A stretch of DNA of 64,000 bases, taken from positions 992,001 to 1,056,000 of the forward strand of contig NZ_NSDM01000001.1 in the NCBI RefSeq assembly GCF_030852425.1, given 5' to 3'. Positions 17,458 through 26,763 of this stretch are shown here, piece after piece; the stretch's first letter is position 1; each line of letters starts with the position of its first letter. The notes beneath the pieces are model-generated. The model was not told where the DNA came from. It saw only the letters and a program-made list of their open reading frames with translations, and made no database searches. Origin of the DNA: Saccharothrix longispora (GTDB lineage Bacteria > Actinomycetota > Actinomycetes > Mycobacteriales > Pseudonocardiaceae). The translations under genes and the position numbers were made by a program.

Positions 17458-18627
17458 GTGACCACTCCCGCCCGCAAGCGCGTCGACCAGCGCCGCTGGA
17501 CCGTGCTGCTCCCGGTGATCGGGCTGATCGCGCTGGGCGTGTCCGCCCTGGTGCTGCTCGGCCTGGGCACGAGCGCCATCGGCCTGGGCCCCATCCTGGT
17601 CGGCGCCCTCGCCGCGCTGGTGCCCGTGGCCGCCGTGATCGGCGCCTGCCTGTGGGTGGACCGGTGGGAGCCGGAGCCGGCGAAGATCCTGCTGCTGGCG
17701 TTCCTGTGGGGCGCGTGCGGCGCGACCATCACGTCGTTGGTGTTCAACCAGACCGCGCACGTGCTGGGCGAGCTGCTCAACGGCGACGGGGCGACGTTCG
17801 CGGCCGTGGTGGGCGCGCCCATCACGGAGGAGGCGGCGAAGGCCGTCTTCATCGTCGTGCTGTACCTGCGCCGCCGCCAGGAGTTCGACGGGGTGGTCGA
17901 CGGCATCGTCTACGCGGGCGTGGTGGCCGCGGGCTTCGCGTTCACCGAGAACATCTGGTACTTCGGCCGGGTCTTCTCCGACAGCGGTTTCGGCGACCTG
18001 GGCAGCGGCGTGATCGCGCTGTTCATGCTGCGCGGCGTCCTCTCGCCGTTCGCGCACCCGCTGTTCACGTCGATGGCGGGGATCGGCATCGGCCTCGCGG
18101 CGATGACCGCCAACCGCACGCTCAAGGTCGTCGCGCCGATCCTCGGCTACCTCGGCGCGGCCGGGCTGCACTCGCTGTGGAACTTCTCCACGACCGTCGG
18201 CACCGGCTCGACGTTCATCAACCTGTACTTCCTGATCATGGTGCCGATCTTCGCCGGCATGGTGTTCCTGGTGGTCTGGCAGCGCCGCCGCGAGCAGCGG
18301 ATCGTCGCCGCGCAGCTGCCCGCGATGGCCGAGCGGCGGTGGATCGCCTCCAGCGAGGTCACCCTGCTGGCCAGCCTCCAGGGCCGCAGCCGGTGGCGGC
18401 GCGCGGTGAAGCGCAAGGTGGGCGACGAGGCGGCCAAGGCCGTCGCGGGCTACCAGGTGGCGGCGACCGAGCTGGCGTTCCTGCGGCACCGGATGGCGCA
18501 GGGCACGGCGGGCGCGGACGCGGAGAAACGTCACGCGATGATGCTGGACGTGCTCGTCGCCGCACGTCAGGCCGCTGTCGACGCACCGGGGGCGCTGAAG
18601 GCCGCGGGTGGTGTTCGTCGCAGTTGA
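17458..18627 (+). CDS. PrsW-family intramembrane metalloprotease
   Basis: A 389-residue membrane protein with about eight helices and a 110-residue cytoplasmic tail. The family motifs are visible: TEEAAK (EExxK), FAFTENIWYF (FxxxEN) and the later HPLFTSM histidine, which together build the metal site. In Bacillus PrsW starts cleavage of an anti-sigma factor; the target here is unknown. The start GTG 17458 suits a leaderless transcript. There is no anti-sigma gene next door. The tail (WRRAVKRKVGDEAAKAV) is basic and helical. Confidence 0.85.
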   Translation: MTTPARKRVDQRRWTVLLPVIGLIALGVSALVLLGLGTSAIGLGPILVGALAALVPVAAVIGACLWVDRWEPEPAKILLLAFLWGACGATITSLVFNQTAHVLGELLNGDGATFAAVVGAPITEEAAKAVFIVVLYLRRRQEFDGVVDGIVYAGVVAAGFAFTENIWYFGRVFSDSGFGDLGSGVIALFMLRGVLSPFAHPLFTSMAGIGIGLAAMTANRTLKVVAPILGYLGAAGLHSLWNFSTTVGTGSTFINLYFLIMVPIFAGMVFLVVWQRRREQRIVAAQLPAMAERRWIASSEVTLLASLQGRSRWRRAVKRKVGDEAAKAVAGYQVAATELAFLRHRMAQGTAGADAEKRHAMMLDVLVAARQAAVDAPGALKAAGGVRRS

Positions 18628-18716
18628 GGGCCCCTCGCCCCGCACCGGATTACGCTCGCGGCCGTCGTCCGGTACCCGCTCCAAGGGACTGGAACGCCGC
18701 ATAAGGAGTACGTCGC

Positions 18717-19601
18717 ATGGACGCGACCCCCCGCCCCGCGCGGCTGGCCGTGGGAGTGATCTCCGCCGGCCGGGTGGGTTCGGTGCTGGGCGCCGCGCTG
18801 GCCCGGGCCGGGCACGTCGTGAGCGCCGTGTCCGCCGTGTCGCGCGACTCGCTGCGCCGCGCCGAGGACCTGCTGCCCGACGTCCCCGTGCTGTCGCCGC
18901 CCGAGGTCGCGGCCTCCGCCGACCTGGTGCTGCTCGCCGTGCCGGACGACGTGCTGCCGGGCCTGGTGCGCGGCCTGGTCGCCACCGGGTCGCTGCGCGC
19001 GGGCCAGATCGTGGTGCACACCAGCGGCGCGCGGGGCGTCGGGGTGCTGGCGCCGGCGGCCGACGTGGGCGCGCTGTGCGTGGCGCTGCACCCGGTCATG
19101 ACGTTCACCGGCCGCCCCGAGGACGTGGAGCGGGTCACCGCCTGCTCCGTCGGCGTCACCGCGGCCGACGGCGACGAGGTCGCCTGGAACGTCGGCGAGG
19201 CGCTGGTGGTGGAGATGTCCGCCGAACCCGTGCGCCTGCCCGAGTCGGCCCGCCCGCTCTACCACGCCGCCCTCGCGCACGGCGCGAACCACCTGGTCAC
19301 GCTGGTCGCCGACTGCGCCGACCTGCTGCGCGCCGCCGGGGTCGCCCACGCCGAGCGCGTGCTCGGCCCGCTGCTGTCCGCCGCGCTGGACAACGCCCTG
19401 CGGCACGGTGACCGCGCCCTCACCGGCCCCGTCGCGCGCGGCGACGCGGGCACCGTCGCCAAGCACCTCGCCGTGCTCGACGGGCACGACAGCCTGCCCG
19501 CCTACCGGGTACTGGCGCTCCGCACCGCGGCGCGCGCCCAGGCCGCCGGGCTGCTCAAGCCCGAAGCGGCGTCCGACGTCCGATCCGTCATCGAGGACTG
19601 A
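18717..19601 (+). CDS. Rossmann-fold DUF2520 protein linked to pantothenate synthesis
   Basis: A 294-residue NAD(P)-binding protein. The N-terminal GVISAGRVGSVLGAALARAGH is a Rossmann motif of the 6-phosphogluconate/ketopantoate reductase type. The C-terminal half is the DUF2520 helical domain, with YHAALAHGANHLVTL. AAGGAG stands 11 bases before ATG 18717. It precedes panC by six bases, as Rv3603c does in M. tuberculosis. A ketopantoate-reductase-like or other pantothenate-related role is suggested by context; the enzyme activity is not established in this family. Confidence 0.8.
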   Translation: MDATPRPARLAVGVISAGRVGSVLGAALARAGHVVSAVSAVSRDSLRRAEDLLPDVPVLSPPEVAASADLVLLAVPDDVLPGLVRGLVATGSLRAGQIVVHTSGARGVGVLAPAADVGALCVALHPVMTFTGRPEDVERVTACSVGVTAADGDEVAWNVGEALVVEMSAEPVRLPESARPLYHAALAHGANHLVTLVADCADLLRAAGVAHAERVLGPLLSAALDNALRHGDRALTGPVARGDAGTVAKHLAVLDGHDSLPAYRVLALRTAARAQAAGLLKPEAASDVRSVIED

Positions 19602-19607
19602 ACAGGC

Positions 19608-20498
19608 ATGACCAAGCCGCTCACCAAGGACGACTACAAGCCCGGCGACGTGACCGTGCACCACGACCCGGAGCGCCTGCACCGGGTCGTGAAGGCGCTG
19701 CGGGCCGCGGGCCGCAACGTCGCGCTGGTGCCGACCATGGGCGCGCTGCACGAGGGGCACCGCAAGCTCATCCGCGAGGCCCACGTCATGCAGAACACCG
19801 TGGTCGTGGTCTCGATCTTCGTGAACCCGACCCAGTTCGGGCCGGGCGAGGACTACGAGCGCTACCCGCGGACGTTGGAGTCCGATGTGGACATCTGCCG
19901 GGAGGAGCGGGTCGGCCTGGTGTTCGCGCCGTCCGCCGACGACGTGTACCTGCCGGGCTCCTCCGTGACGGTCCACCCCGGCCCGCTGGGCGACGAGCTG
20001 GAGGGCGCCAGCCGGCCCGGCCACTTCGCGGGCGTGCTCACCGTGGTGGCCAAGCTGTTCAACATCGTCCAGCCCACCTACGCGGTGTTCGGCGAGAAGG
20101 ACTACCAGCAGCTGACGCTGGTCCACCGGATGGCGCGCGACCTGAACATGCCGACGCACGTGGTGGGCGTGCCGACCGTGCGGGAGGCGGACGGCCTGGC
20201 GCTGTCCTCGCGCAACCGCTACCTGTCCGAGGAGCAGCGGCAGGCCGCGACCGCGCTGTCCGCCGCGCTGGTGGCGGGCGCGCACGTCAGCGGCCGGGGC
20301 GCGGACGCCGTGCTGAAGGCCGCCCGCGACACCCTCGACGCCGTGCCCGGCGTCGACCTCGACTACCTGGAGCTGCGCGCGCCCGACCTCGGTCCGGCGC
20401 CCGAGAACGGCGACGCCCGGCTGCTCGTCGCCGCCCGCGTCGGCTCCACCCGACTGATCGACAACATCGCCGTGCTGCTTGGCACCGGTGACGAGTAA
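19608..20498 (+). CDS. panC: Pantoate--beta-alanine ligase (pantothenate synthetase)
   Basis: Joins pantoate and beta-alanine using ATP to give pantothenate. The 296-residue protein has the nucleotide-binding HIGH-like motif in [10 protein letters not shown] (42-51), [18 protein letters not shown] near residue 72, and [16 protein letters not shown] resembles the KMSKS loop. The first 20 residues form a short extra N-terminus. It lies between the DUF2520 gene and panD in one transcription unit. Confidence 0.95.
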   Translation: MTKPLTKDDYKPGDVTVHHDPERLHRVVKALRAAGRNVALVPTMGALHEGHRKLIREAHVMQNTVVVVSIFVNPTQFGPGEDYERYPRTLESDVDICREERVGLVFAPSADDVYLPGSSVTVHPGPLGDELEGASRPGHFAGVLTVVAKLFNIVQPTYAVFGEKDYQQLTLVHRMARDLNMPTHVVGVPTVREADGLALSSRNRYLSEEQRQAATALSAALVAGAHVSGRGADAVLKAARDTLDAVPGVDLDYLELRAPDLGPAPENGDARLLVAARVGSTRLIDNIAVLLGTGDE

Positions 20499-20508
20499 GG
20501 GGGCAACG

Positions 20509-21000
20509 ATGTTCCGCACCATGCTCAAGTCGAAGATCCACCGCGCCACCGTCACCCAGGCCGACCTGCACTACGTCGGCTCGGTCACGGTCGACGAGGA
20601 CCTGATGGACGCCGCCGACCTGCTCGCGGGCGAGCAGGTGGCCATCGTGGACGTCACCAACGGCGCGCGCCTGGAGACCTACGTCATCCCCGGCGAGCGC
20701 GGCACCGGCGTCATCGGCATCAACGGCGCCGCCGCGCACCTGGTGAAGCCCGGCGACCTGGTCATCCTCATCTCCTACGGGCAGATGGACGACGCCGAGG
20801 CGCGCTCGTACGAGCCGAGGGTCGTGTTCGTGGACGCGGACAACCGGGTCGTCGAGCTGGGCGCCGACCCGGCGCACGCGCCCGAGGGGTCGGGGCTGGT
20901 CAACGGGTCCACGAGCGGCGTCGTGGTCGTCGAGACCATCGCGCCGGCCGAGACCGAGGACGCGGCGGCGCTGGACGCGCTGATCCAGGCCGAGAACTAG
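20509..21000 (+). CDS. panD: Aspartate 1-decarboxylase proenzyme
   Basis: Makes beta-alanine from aspartate for pantothenate. The proenzyme self-cleaves between G24 and S25 in HYVGSVTV, turning the serine into the pyruvoyl cofactor. ATG 20509 was chosen because [20 protein letters not shown] is the family N-terminus and AAGGGGG lies just upstream. At 163 residues it carries a 25-residue acidic C-terminal tail beyond the usual core. Such tails occur in actinobacteria and are where pyrazinamide-resistance mutations map in mycobacterial PanD. Confidence 0.95.
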   Translation: MFRTMLKSKIHRATVTQADLHYVGSVTVDEDLMDAADLLAGEQVAIVDVTNGARLETYVIPGERGTGVIGINGAAAHLVKPGDLVILISYGQMDDAEARSYEPRVVFVDADNRVVELGADPAHAPEGSGLVNGSTSGVVVVETIAPAETEDAAALDALIQAEN

Positions 21001-21020
21001 CGAGAACCGGAGAACCGCAC

Positions 21021-21806
21021 GTGCTGCTCGCCATCGACGTCGGCAACACCAACATCGTCCTGGGCCTGTACGACGGCACCGGCGACTCGGCCGCGCTCGT
21101 CCGCGACTGGCGGATGCGCACCGACGCCAGGATGACGGCCGACGAGCTCGCGCTGACCATGCGCGGCCTGCTCGGCGAGTACGCCGACGAGATCACAGGC
21201 ATCTCGGCGCTGTCCACCGTCCCGGCGGTGCTGCGGGAGCTGCGCGTGATGCTCGGCCGGTACTACTCGGCGGTGCCGAAGGTGCTGGTCGAGCCGGGCG
21301 TGCGGACCGGCGTGCCGCTGCTCGTGGACAACCCCAAGGAGGTGGGCTCCGACCGGGTGATCAACACGCTCGCGGCGCACCACCTGCACAGCACGGCGTG
21401 CGTCGTCGTGGACTTCGGCACGTCGACCAACCTCGACGTCATCTCCGCCAGGGGCGAGTTCCTCGGCGGCGCGCTCGCCCCCGGCATCGAGATCTCGGTG
21501 GACGCGCTGGCGGCGCGGGCCGCGCAGCTGCGCAAGGTCGAGCTGGTGCGGCCCCGGTCGGTGATCGGCAAGAACACCGTCGAGTGCCTCCAGTCCGGCA
21601 TCGTCTACGGGTTCGTCGGCCAGGTCGACGGGCTGGTGCGGCGGATCGTGGACGAGTTGCAGGTCGTGGACCCCGGTCCGGTGACCGTCATCGCGACGGG
21701 CGGGCTCGCGCCCCTGGTGGTGGCCGAGTCGGCGACCATCCAGGCGCACGTGCCGGACCTGACGCTGCTCGGGCTGAGGTTGGTGTTCGAGCGCAACATG
21801 AGGTGA
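21021..21806 (+). CDS. coaX: Type III pantothenate kinase
   Basis: Phosphorylates pantothenate, the first committed step to coenzyme A. The 261-residue protein has the ASKHA-fold phosphate loop DVGNTNIVLG at the N-terminus, GSDRVINTLAAHHL near 112, VVDFGTSTNLDVI near 130 and GGALAPGIEIS near 150. It starts at GTG 21021 with GGAGAA upstream and follows panD closely, completing a pantothenate-to-phosphopantothenate operon. Confidence 0.95.
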   Translation: MLLAIDVGNTNIVLGLYDGTGDSAALVRDWRMRTDARMTADELALTMRGLLGEYADEITGISALSTVPAVLRELRVMLGRYYSAVPKVLVEPGVRTGVPLLVDNPKEVGSDRVINTLAAHHLHSTACVVVDFGTSTNLDVISARGEFLGGALAPGIEISVDALAARAAQLRKVELVRPRSVIGKNTVECLQSGIVYGFVGQVDGLVRRIVDELQVVDPGPVTVIATGGLAPLVVAESATIQAHVPDLTLLGLRLVFERNMR

Positions 21807-21822
21807 CGCGGGCGGCGGCCGG

Positions 21823-22578
21823 TCAGCGCGTGGCGCACCGGCGCAGCACGTAGGTGCGGAGGGGGAGGTCGAACTCCCCTTCCGCGGTCTCCGGGGTCTT
21901 CTTCAGGAAGTCCAGCATCCGCGCGTCGAGCCGCGCGCGTTCCGCGGCGTCCACCACGAGCATGTGCGAGTGCGTGTTGACGGTCGCCACCAGCGACTCG
22001 GCGGTGCGCCGCTGCGAGTGCGCGAACACCCGCTCGGCGGTCTCGCCGAACAGCTCGTGCGCGGGCATCCAGTCGCCGTAGGAGTTCCGGTCGTCGGCGT
22101 CCGACCTCCCGACGCGGTGGAACTCCGCCACCCACGGCACGGAGTCGTCGTCGCCGTTCCACAGCGCCGCGAGGACGCCGCCGGGTCGCAGCACGCGGGC
22201 GATCTCGGGCAGCGCGCGTGCGGCGTCGAACCAGTGGAACGCCTGGCCGACCAGGACCGCGTCCACGGTGTCGTCGGGCAGCGGGACGCGCTCGGCGCTG
22301 CCGGGCAGCGCGCGGACGTTCCGGTGCCGCCGCACCAGTTCCGTCAACATCTCCTCGTCCGGCTCGACGGCCGTCACCTGGTGGCCCTCGGCCAGCACGA
22401 CGCCGGTGAGCTTCCCGGTGCCCGCGGCGAGGTCGAGCACGCGGTGCGGCCCCTCGCCCAGGGGCTCCAGCGCCCACCGCACGGCGGCGGCCGGGTAGTC
22501 GGGTCGGTGCTCCGCGTAGGCCGGCGCCGCCGCTCCGAAGGAGTTGGCCCGCCTGGCCCGCCAGTCCTCATGCCTCAC
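21823..22578 (-). CDS. SAM-dependent methyltransferase, class I
   Basis: A 251-residue small-molecule-type methyltransferase. The SAM motif is VLDLAAGTGKLTGVVL (about 48-63), followed by VTAVEPDEEM (motif II) and the QAFHWFDAARALPEIARVLRPGGVLAALWN stretch typical of the Methyltransf_11 group. GTG 22578 was chosen because TAGGGT lies exactly seven bases upstream and there is no ribosome-binding site; GTG 22581 is an alternative. The substrate is unknown. It is convergent with coaX with only 16 bases between stops. Confidence 0.8.
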   Translation of the reverse strand: MRHEDWRARRANSFGAAAPAYAEHRPDYPAAAVRWALEPLGEGPHRVLDLAAGTGKLTGVVLAEGHQVTAVEPDEEMLTELVRRHRNVRALPGSAERVPLPDDTVDAVLVGQAFHWFDAARALPEIARVLRPGGVLAALWNGDDDSVPWVAEFHRVGRSDADDRNSYGDWMPAHELFGETAERVFAHSQRRTAESLVATVNTHSHMLVVDAAERARLDARMLDFLKKTPETAEGEFDLPLRTYVLRRCATR

Positions 22579-22585
22579 CACCCAC

Positions 22586-22591
22586 ACCCTA
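22586..22591 (-). promoter_or_regulatory. -10 element for leaderless methyltransferase gene
   Basis: TAGGGT on the minus strand, seven bases before GTG 22578. Confidence 0.4.
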
Positions 22592-23130
22592 GTGATCCGC
22601 ACCGACCGCCCGGGAGGTTCGTCCGGCCCCTCCTCGACGGGGGCCGGCGGTCGATTCCGGGGAACCCGCGCGCGACTCCGGTGAAGGGGACGGAGTCGGC
22701 CCATTCACCGGGTCCCGTGCCGGAGCGCCACAAGGCGCGAGCCGTTGTCCGTGCGGTGGTGAAGATGTCACGCCCGAAACCTCTTCCGGGCGTCCGGGTA
22801 AGCTCCCGGCGGCACGCTCGTCGGCGAGCTGCGGAGCACCCGGTCGGCGACATCCCGCGAGTGCCCGCGTTTGTGCGTGATTTCCCCGTGGAGACCCCCG
22901 GCTTGCGCGGTTTCGCGTTGGCGGGGTATACCGGGAACCGGTCGAACCGGTGATCGGGCGTCAGCGGCCGGATGCCCGCGTCGCGTTGCCGCCGGGTGAC
23001 GTCGAAGCGTTGCCGGTCGACGAGGACTTTCCGCGATCGGCGCGGTACGGAATGCCACCGGGTATCGGGAGGCGATCCCGTTCCCGACGCCCCCCGGAAT
23101 GAGTAACTTCTCGGACTCCGGGCGGCGCAT
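22592..23130. other. Gene-poor interval upstream of lsr2
   Basis: About 540 bases before the lsr2 promoter region show no frame with recognisable protein similarity or a good start signal on either strand. Base composition is close to that of its coding surroundings. A short direct repeat AACCGGT-CG-AACCGGT lies near 22935. This could be a long lsr2 leader or control region, or the remains of a lost gene. Confidence 0.4.
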
Positions 23131-23221
23131 TCCGCTAGTTGTGCGCTAACCTGCACTCGCCAATGCTTTAAGGTCGCGGTCGGGGATGAAGAGCCGCGCA
23201 TTCGAGTCCAGGAGGATACGC

Positions 23222-23569
23222 ATGGCGCAGAAGGTCACCGTGACCCTGGTCGACGACCTGGACGGCGGGCAGGCCGAGGAGACGGTCGGTTTCGGCTTGG
23301 ACGGTGTGTCCTACGAGATCGACCTTTCCGGTGCCAATGCGGGCAGGCTCCGCGATGCCCTCGCCGACTTCGTCGCCAGTGCCCGCAAGGCGGGGGGCCG
23401 CAAGCGCGGTCCGGGTCGACCGGCCGGTGTGAAGGCCGCACGTCCGGCTTCGGCGGACAGGGAGCAGAACCAGGCCATTCGGGAGTGGGCGCGCAAGCAG
23501 GGGATGAAGGTCTCCGACCGCGGGCGCATCCCGGCCGAGGTGCTGGAGGCTTACCACCAGCAGGGCTGA
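23222..23569 (+). CDS. lsr2: Nucleoid-associated silencer Lsr2
   Basis: A 115-residue DNA-bridging protein that silences AT-rich and horizontally acquired genes in actinobacteria. Residues 1-55 form the dimerisation domain ([16 protein letters not shown] start). The linker holds a GPGRPAG stretch, and the C-terminal helical domain carries the minor-groove hook R100-G-R102 in [10 protein letters not shown]. The start ATG 23222 has AGGAGG eight bases upstream. It corresponds to Rv3597c and, as there, lies close to clpC. A strong hairpin follows. Confidence 0.96.
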   Translation: MAQKVTVTLVDDLDGGQAEETVGFGLDGVSYEIDLSGANAGRLRDALADFVASARKAGGRKRGPGRPAGVKAARPASADREQNQAIREWARKQGMKVSDRGRIPAEVLEAYHQQG

Positions 23570-23642
23570 GGGCCCGCATTGCCGTGGTGACCGTCACTCC
23601 GCTGTCGGCCGGCCGCGGTCCGGGCAATGAAAACGTCGTTGT

Positions 23643-23675
23643 GCGAAGGGGCACCGGAATCCGGTGCCCCTTCGC
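23643..23675 (+). terminator. Hairpin terminator after lsr2
   Basis: A perfect 15-bp stem (GCGAAGGGGCACCGG paired with its complement) with a 3-base AAT loop, 73 bases after the lsr2 stop. The rest of the 333-base gap to the permease gene holds the iron box and no gene. Confidence 0.85.
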
Positions 23676-23853
23676 GCGTTTTCCCGGCCGGCCGGGCGGG
23701 CGCCGGGGCGGTCGCGGGGAAGATCCATTCTCGGGCTGTTCCCCGCAGGGTGATCTTCTGTTCGGAGTGGCCCCTGTCTCGATTGGTTTGTGGGCTGCTT
23801 CACGTCGAGGGCCGGTTCCGTCGCGGTGGGTGCGCGCCGATCGACCGACGGTG

Positions 23854-23872
23854 TTCGGTTAGGCTTACCTCA
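23854..23872 (+). promoter_or_regulatory. IdeR/DtxR-type iron box upstream of the siderophore importer
   Basis: TTCGGTTAGGCTTACCTCA matches 16 of 19 positions of the IdeR consensus TTAGGTTAGSCTAACCTAA. It lies 31-49 bases before the first permease gene, so iron-loaded IdeR should repress the importer. Confidence 0.8.
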
Positions 23873-23902
23873 CCACAGGCCGTCGCACAGGAGGAGCGGG
23901 AC

Positions 23903-24892
23903 GTGGCCCTCCGCACCGGTCGTCTGCTCCTGCTGCTGGGCCTGCTGGCCGTCGTCGTGCTCGGCAGCGTCGCCCTCGGGGCGAAGGACATTCCCCTCAC
24001 CGGCGTCTGGCACGCGCTGACCACGCCGACCGGGTCGGAGGACGACCTGGTCGTGCGCGGGCTGCGGGTGCCCCGGACGGCGTTGGGCGTGCTCGCCGGC
24101 GTGGCCCTCGGGGTCGGCGGGGCGCTCATGCAGGGCCACACCCGCAACCCGCTCGCCGACCCCGGTGTGCTCGGCGTCACGCAGGGCGCGGCGTTCGCGG
24201 TGGTGCTGTCGATCTTCACGCTGGGCGTGACCAGCCTCCACGGGTACATCTGGTTCGCGTTCGCGGGCGCGCTGGTGGCGAGCGTGGTGGTGTTCCTCCT
24301 CGGGTCGAGCCGGACCGGGCCGACGCCGGTGACGCTGGCGCTGGCCGGCGCGGCGGTGTCCGCCCTCATGCACGGCCTGGTGTCGGCACTGGTGCTGCTG
24401 GACAGGCAGAGCCTCGACGCCTTCCGGTTCTGGCAGGTCGGCGGCCTCGCCGGGCGCGACCTGGCCGTGCTGTGGCAGGTGCTGCCGTTCGTGCTGGTCG
24501 GGCTGGTGCTGGCGGCGTTCAACGCGGGCGGGCTGAACGCGCTGGCGCTCGGCGACGAGGTCGCCCGGTCGCTCGGCCGGCGGGTCGTGCCGACCCGGGT
24601 CGTGGGGGTCGCCGCCATCACCCTGCTGGTGGGCGGAGCGGTGGCGGCGTGCGGCCCGATCGGGTTCGTCGGGCTGGTCGTGCCGCACGTGGCGCGGGCG
24701 ATGACCGGGCCGGACCACCGGTGGCTGCTGCCCTTCTCCGGGGTGCTGGGCGCGGTGGTGCTGCTGGTCGCGGACGTCGTCGGGCGGGTCGTGGCCCGGC
24801 CGGGCGAACTGGAGGTCGGCATCGTGATGGCCCTGCTCGGGGCGCCGTTCTTCATCGCGCTCGTGCGGCGGCGCAGGCTGGTGAGGCTGTGA
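23903..24892 (+). CDS. Iron-siderophore ABC transporter permease, FecCD family (first)
   Basis: A 329-residue membrane subunit with about nine helices that, with the next gene product, forms the channel for ferric siderophore import. Family segments are present: GLRVPRTALGVLAGVALGVGGALMQGHTRNPLADPGVLGVTQGA near residue 48 and the CGPIGFVGLVVPHVARAM coupling region near 250. The start GTG 23903 has GGAGG at good distance. The stop overlaps the second permease as GTGA. It lies behind an iron box. Confidence 0.92.
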   Translation: MALRTGRLLLLLGLLAVVVLGSVALGAKDIPLTGVWHALTTPTGSEDDLVVRGLRVPRTALGVLAGVALGVGGALMQGHTRNPLADPGVLGVTQGAAFAVVLSIFTLGVTSLHGYIWFAFAGALVASVVVFLLGSSRTGPTPVTLALAGAAVSALMHGLVSALVLLDRQSLDAFRFWQVGGLAGRDLAVLWQVLPFVLVGLVLAAFNAGGLNALALGDEVARSLGRRVVPTRVVGVAAITLLVGGAVAACGPIGFVGLVVPHVARAMTGPDHRWLLPFSGVLGAVVLLVADVVGRVVARPGELEVGIVMALLGAPFFIALVRRRRLVRL

Positions 24893-25968
24893 AGCCCGTG
24901 AAGACCGCGCCGCGGGACGGCGGGGCCGTCAGGATCGGCGCGGCGTCGTGGCGGCTGCGGTGGCGGCCGGCGGTGGTGGTGGCGGTGGGGCTGGTGCTGG
25001 TGCTCGTCGCCGGCGCGCTGAGCATCGCGTTCGGCGACTTCCCCCTCGGCCTCGGCCAGGTGGTGGACGTGCTGCTCGGCGGCGGTGCGCGGAGCCAGCG
25101 GTTCGTCGTGGTCGACCTGCGGTTGCCGCGGGCGCTGACCGCGGTGTTCGTCGGCGCGGCGCTCGGGTTGTCGGGGGCGGTCTTCCAGGCGATCGCGCGC
25201 AACCCGCTGGCCAGCCCGGACATCCTCGGCGTGACCTGGGGCGCGGGCGTCGGCGCGGTGACCGTGATCACCTTCGCCGGGTCCCTGGGCGCGGTGGGCG
25301 GGTCCCTGTCGACGGTGGGGGTGCCGCTGGCGAGCCTGGCGGGCGGGCTCCTCGCCGGGCTGCTCGTGTACGGGCTCGCGTGGCGGCGGGGCATCGAGGG
25401 CTTCCGGCTGGTGCTCGTCGGCATCGGCGTCTCGGCGGTGACCGGCAACCTCACCCACTACCTGCTGACGGTCGGCGACGTGACCGACGCGGCGCGGGCG
25501 ATGGTGTGGATCACCGGCAGCCTCAACGGGCGCGGCTGGGAGCACGTCGTGCCGGTCGGCCTGGCGCTGGCCGTGCTCGTCCCGGCGGCGCTGGTGGGCA
25601 ACCGGCAGCTCGGCGCGCTCCAGTTCGACGACGACACGGTGCGCGGGCTGGGCGTGCGGCTCGACGGCGCGCGCACCGTGATGCTGCTGCTGGCCGTGGT
25701 GCTGGCGGCGGTGGCCACGGCGGCGGCCGGCCCGGTGGCCTTCGTGGCGCTGGCGTCGCCCCAGGTCGCGCTGCGGCTGGCGGGCACGGCCACGCCGCCG
25801 CCGCTCGGGTCGGCGGTGGTCGGCGCGCTGCTCGTGGTGGCGTCCGACCTCGTCTCGCGGCTCGCGTTCGGCGGGATCGAACTGCCGGTGGGCGTGGTGA
25901 CGGCCGTGCTCGGCGCTCCTTATCTCATGTACCTGCTCGTTCGGAGTCGTCGGGAGGCTCGGGTATGA
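24889..25968 (+). CDS. Iron-siderophore ABC transporter permease, FecCD family (second)
   Basis: A 359-residue partner permease with a short charged N-terminal arm followed by about nine helices. The pattern LRLPRALTAVFVGAALGLSGAVFQAIARNPLASPDILGVTWGAG and the later AGPVAFVALASPQVALRL are the family hallmarks. GTG 24889 overlaps the upstream stop; GTG 24898 in the same frame is possible. The stop overlaps the ATPase gene as ATGA. Confidence 0.92.
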   Translation: MKPVKTAPRDGGAVRIGAASWRLRWRPAVVVAVGLVLVLVAGALSIAFGDFPLGLGQVVDVLLGGGARSQRFVVVDLRLPRALTAVFVGAALGLSGAVFQAIARNPLASPDILGVTWGAGVGAVTVITFAGSLGAVGGSLSTVGVPLASLAGGLLAGLLVYGLAWRRGIEGFRLVLVGIGVSAVTGNLTHYLLTVGDVTDAARAMVWITGSLNGRGWEHVVPVGLALAVLVPAALVGNRQLGALQFDDDTVRGLGVRLDGARTVMLLLAVVLAAVATAAAGPVAFVALASPQVALRLAGTATPPPLGSAVVGALLVVASDLVSRLAFGGIELPVGVVTAVLGAPYLMYLLVRSRREARV

Positions 25969-26759
25969 CCGCGGTGCGACTCCAGGCGCAGGACCTGTCG
26001 GTCGGGTACGGGGAGCGGGCGGTCGTCTCGGGGCTGGACCTGGACGTCGTGGCCGGGTCGGTGACGGCCGTCATCGGACCGAACGGGTGCGGGAAGTCCA
26101 CGCTGCTGCGCGCGCTGGGGCGGTTGCTCCCGGCGCGGGGCGGGGCCGTGCTGCTCGACGGCAAGCGCATCGACCGCACGCCCACGCGCGAGGTCGCCAA
26201 GGTGCTGGCGATGCTGCCGCAGGCGCCGCAGGCACCGGAGGGGCTGACCGTCGCGGACCTGGTGGCGCGGGGTCGCCACCCGCACCAGGCGTGGTACCGG
26301 CAGTGGTCGCCCGCCGACGAGGAGGCGGTGGGCGAGGCGCTGCGGATGACCGGGATGGCGGACCTGGCGTCGCGGACCGTCGACGAGCTGTCCGGCGGCC
26401 AGCGGCAGCGCGCGTGGATCTCCATGGCGCTGGCGCAGGGCACGGACCTGCTGCTGCTCGACGAGCCCACAACCTACCTGGACCTGGCCCACCAGATCGA
26501 CGTGCTCGACCTCGTGCAGCGGTTGCACGTCGACTTCGGCCGGACCGTGGTCATGGTGCTGCACGACCTCAACCTGGCCGCGCGGTACGCGGAGCGGCTG
26601 GTGGCGATGAAGGACGGCGGGATCGTGGTCGCCGGGACGCCGGACGAGGTGCTGACCGAGGCCAACCTGCTGGAGGTGTTCGGGCTGGAGGCCCGGGTGG
26701 TGGCGGACCCGGTGTCCGGGACGCCGCTGGTGGTGCCCGTCGGGCACCGGCACCGCTGA
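25965..26759 (+). CDS. Iron-siderophore ABC transporter ATP-binding protein
   Basis: The 264-residue ATPase of the importer. It has Walker A GPNGCGKST near residue 38, signature [10 protein letters not shown] near 144, Walker B LLLLDEPTTYLDL near 163 and a switch histidine in VLHDLN, all typical of FepC/FecE-type proteins. The three genes form a coupled operon. No substrate-binding lipoprotein gene accompanies them here, so the receptor must be encoded elsewhere. Confidence 0.94.
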   Translation: MTAVRLQAQDLSVGYGERAVVSGLDLDVVAGSVTAVIGPNGCGKSTLLRALGRLLPARGGAVLLDGKRIDRTPTREVAKVLAMLPQAPQAPEGLTVADLVARGRHPHQAWYRQWSPADEEAVGEALRMTGMADLASRTVDELSGGQRQRAWISMALAQGTDLLLLDEPTTYLDLAHQIDVLDLVQRLHVDFGRTVVMVLHDLNLAARYAERLVAMKDGGIVVAGTPDEVLTEANLLEVFGLEARVVADPVSGTPLVVPVGHRHR

Positions 26760-26763
26760 GGCG

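Noticed and set aside
22592-23221. Hidden gene upstream of lsr2
   Set aside because: Frames exist on both strands but have no similarity, no plausible start signals and biased Arg/Pro/Ser content typical of shadow translation.
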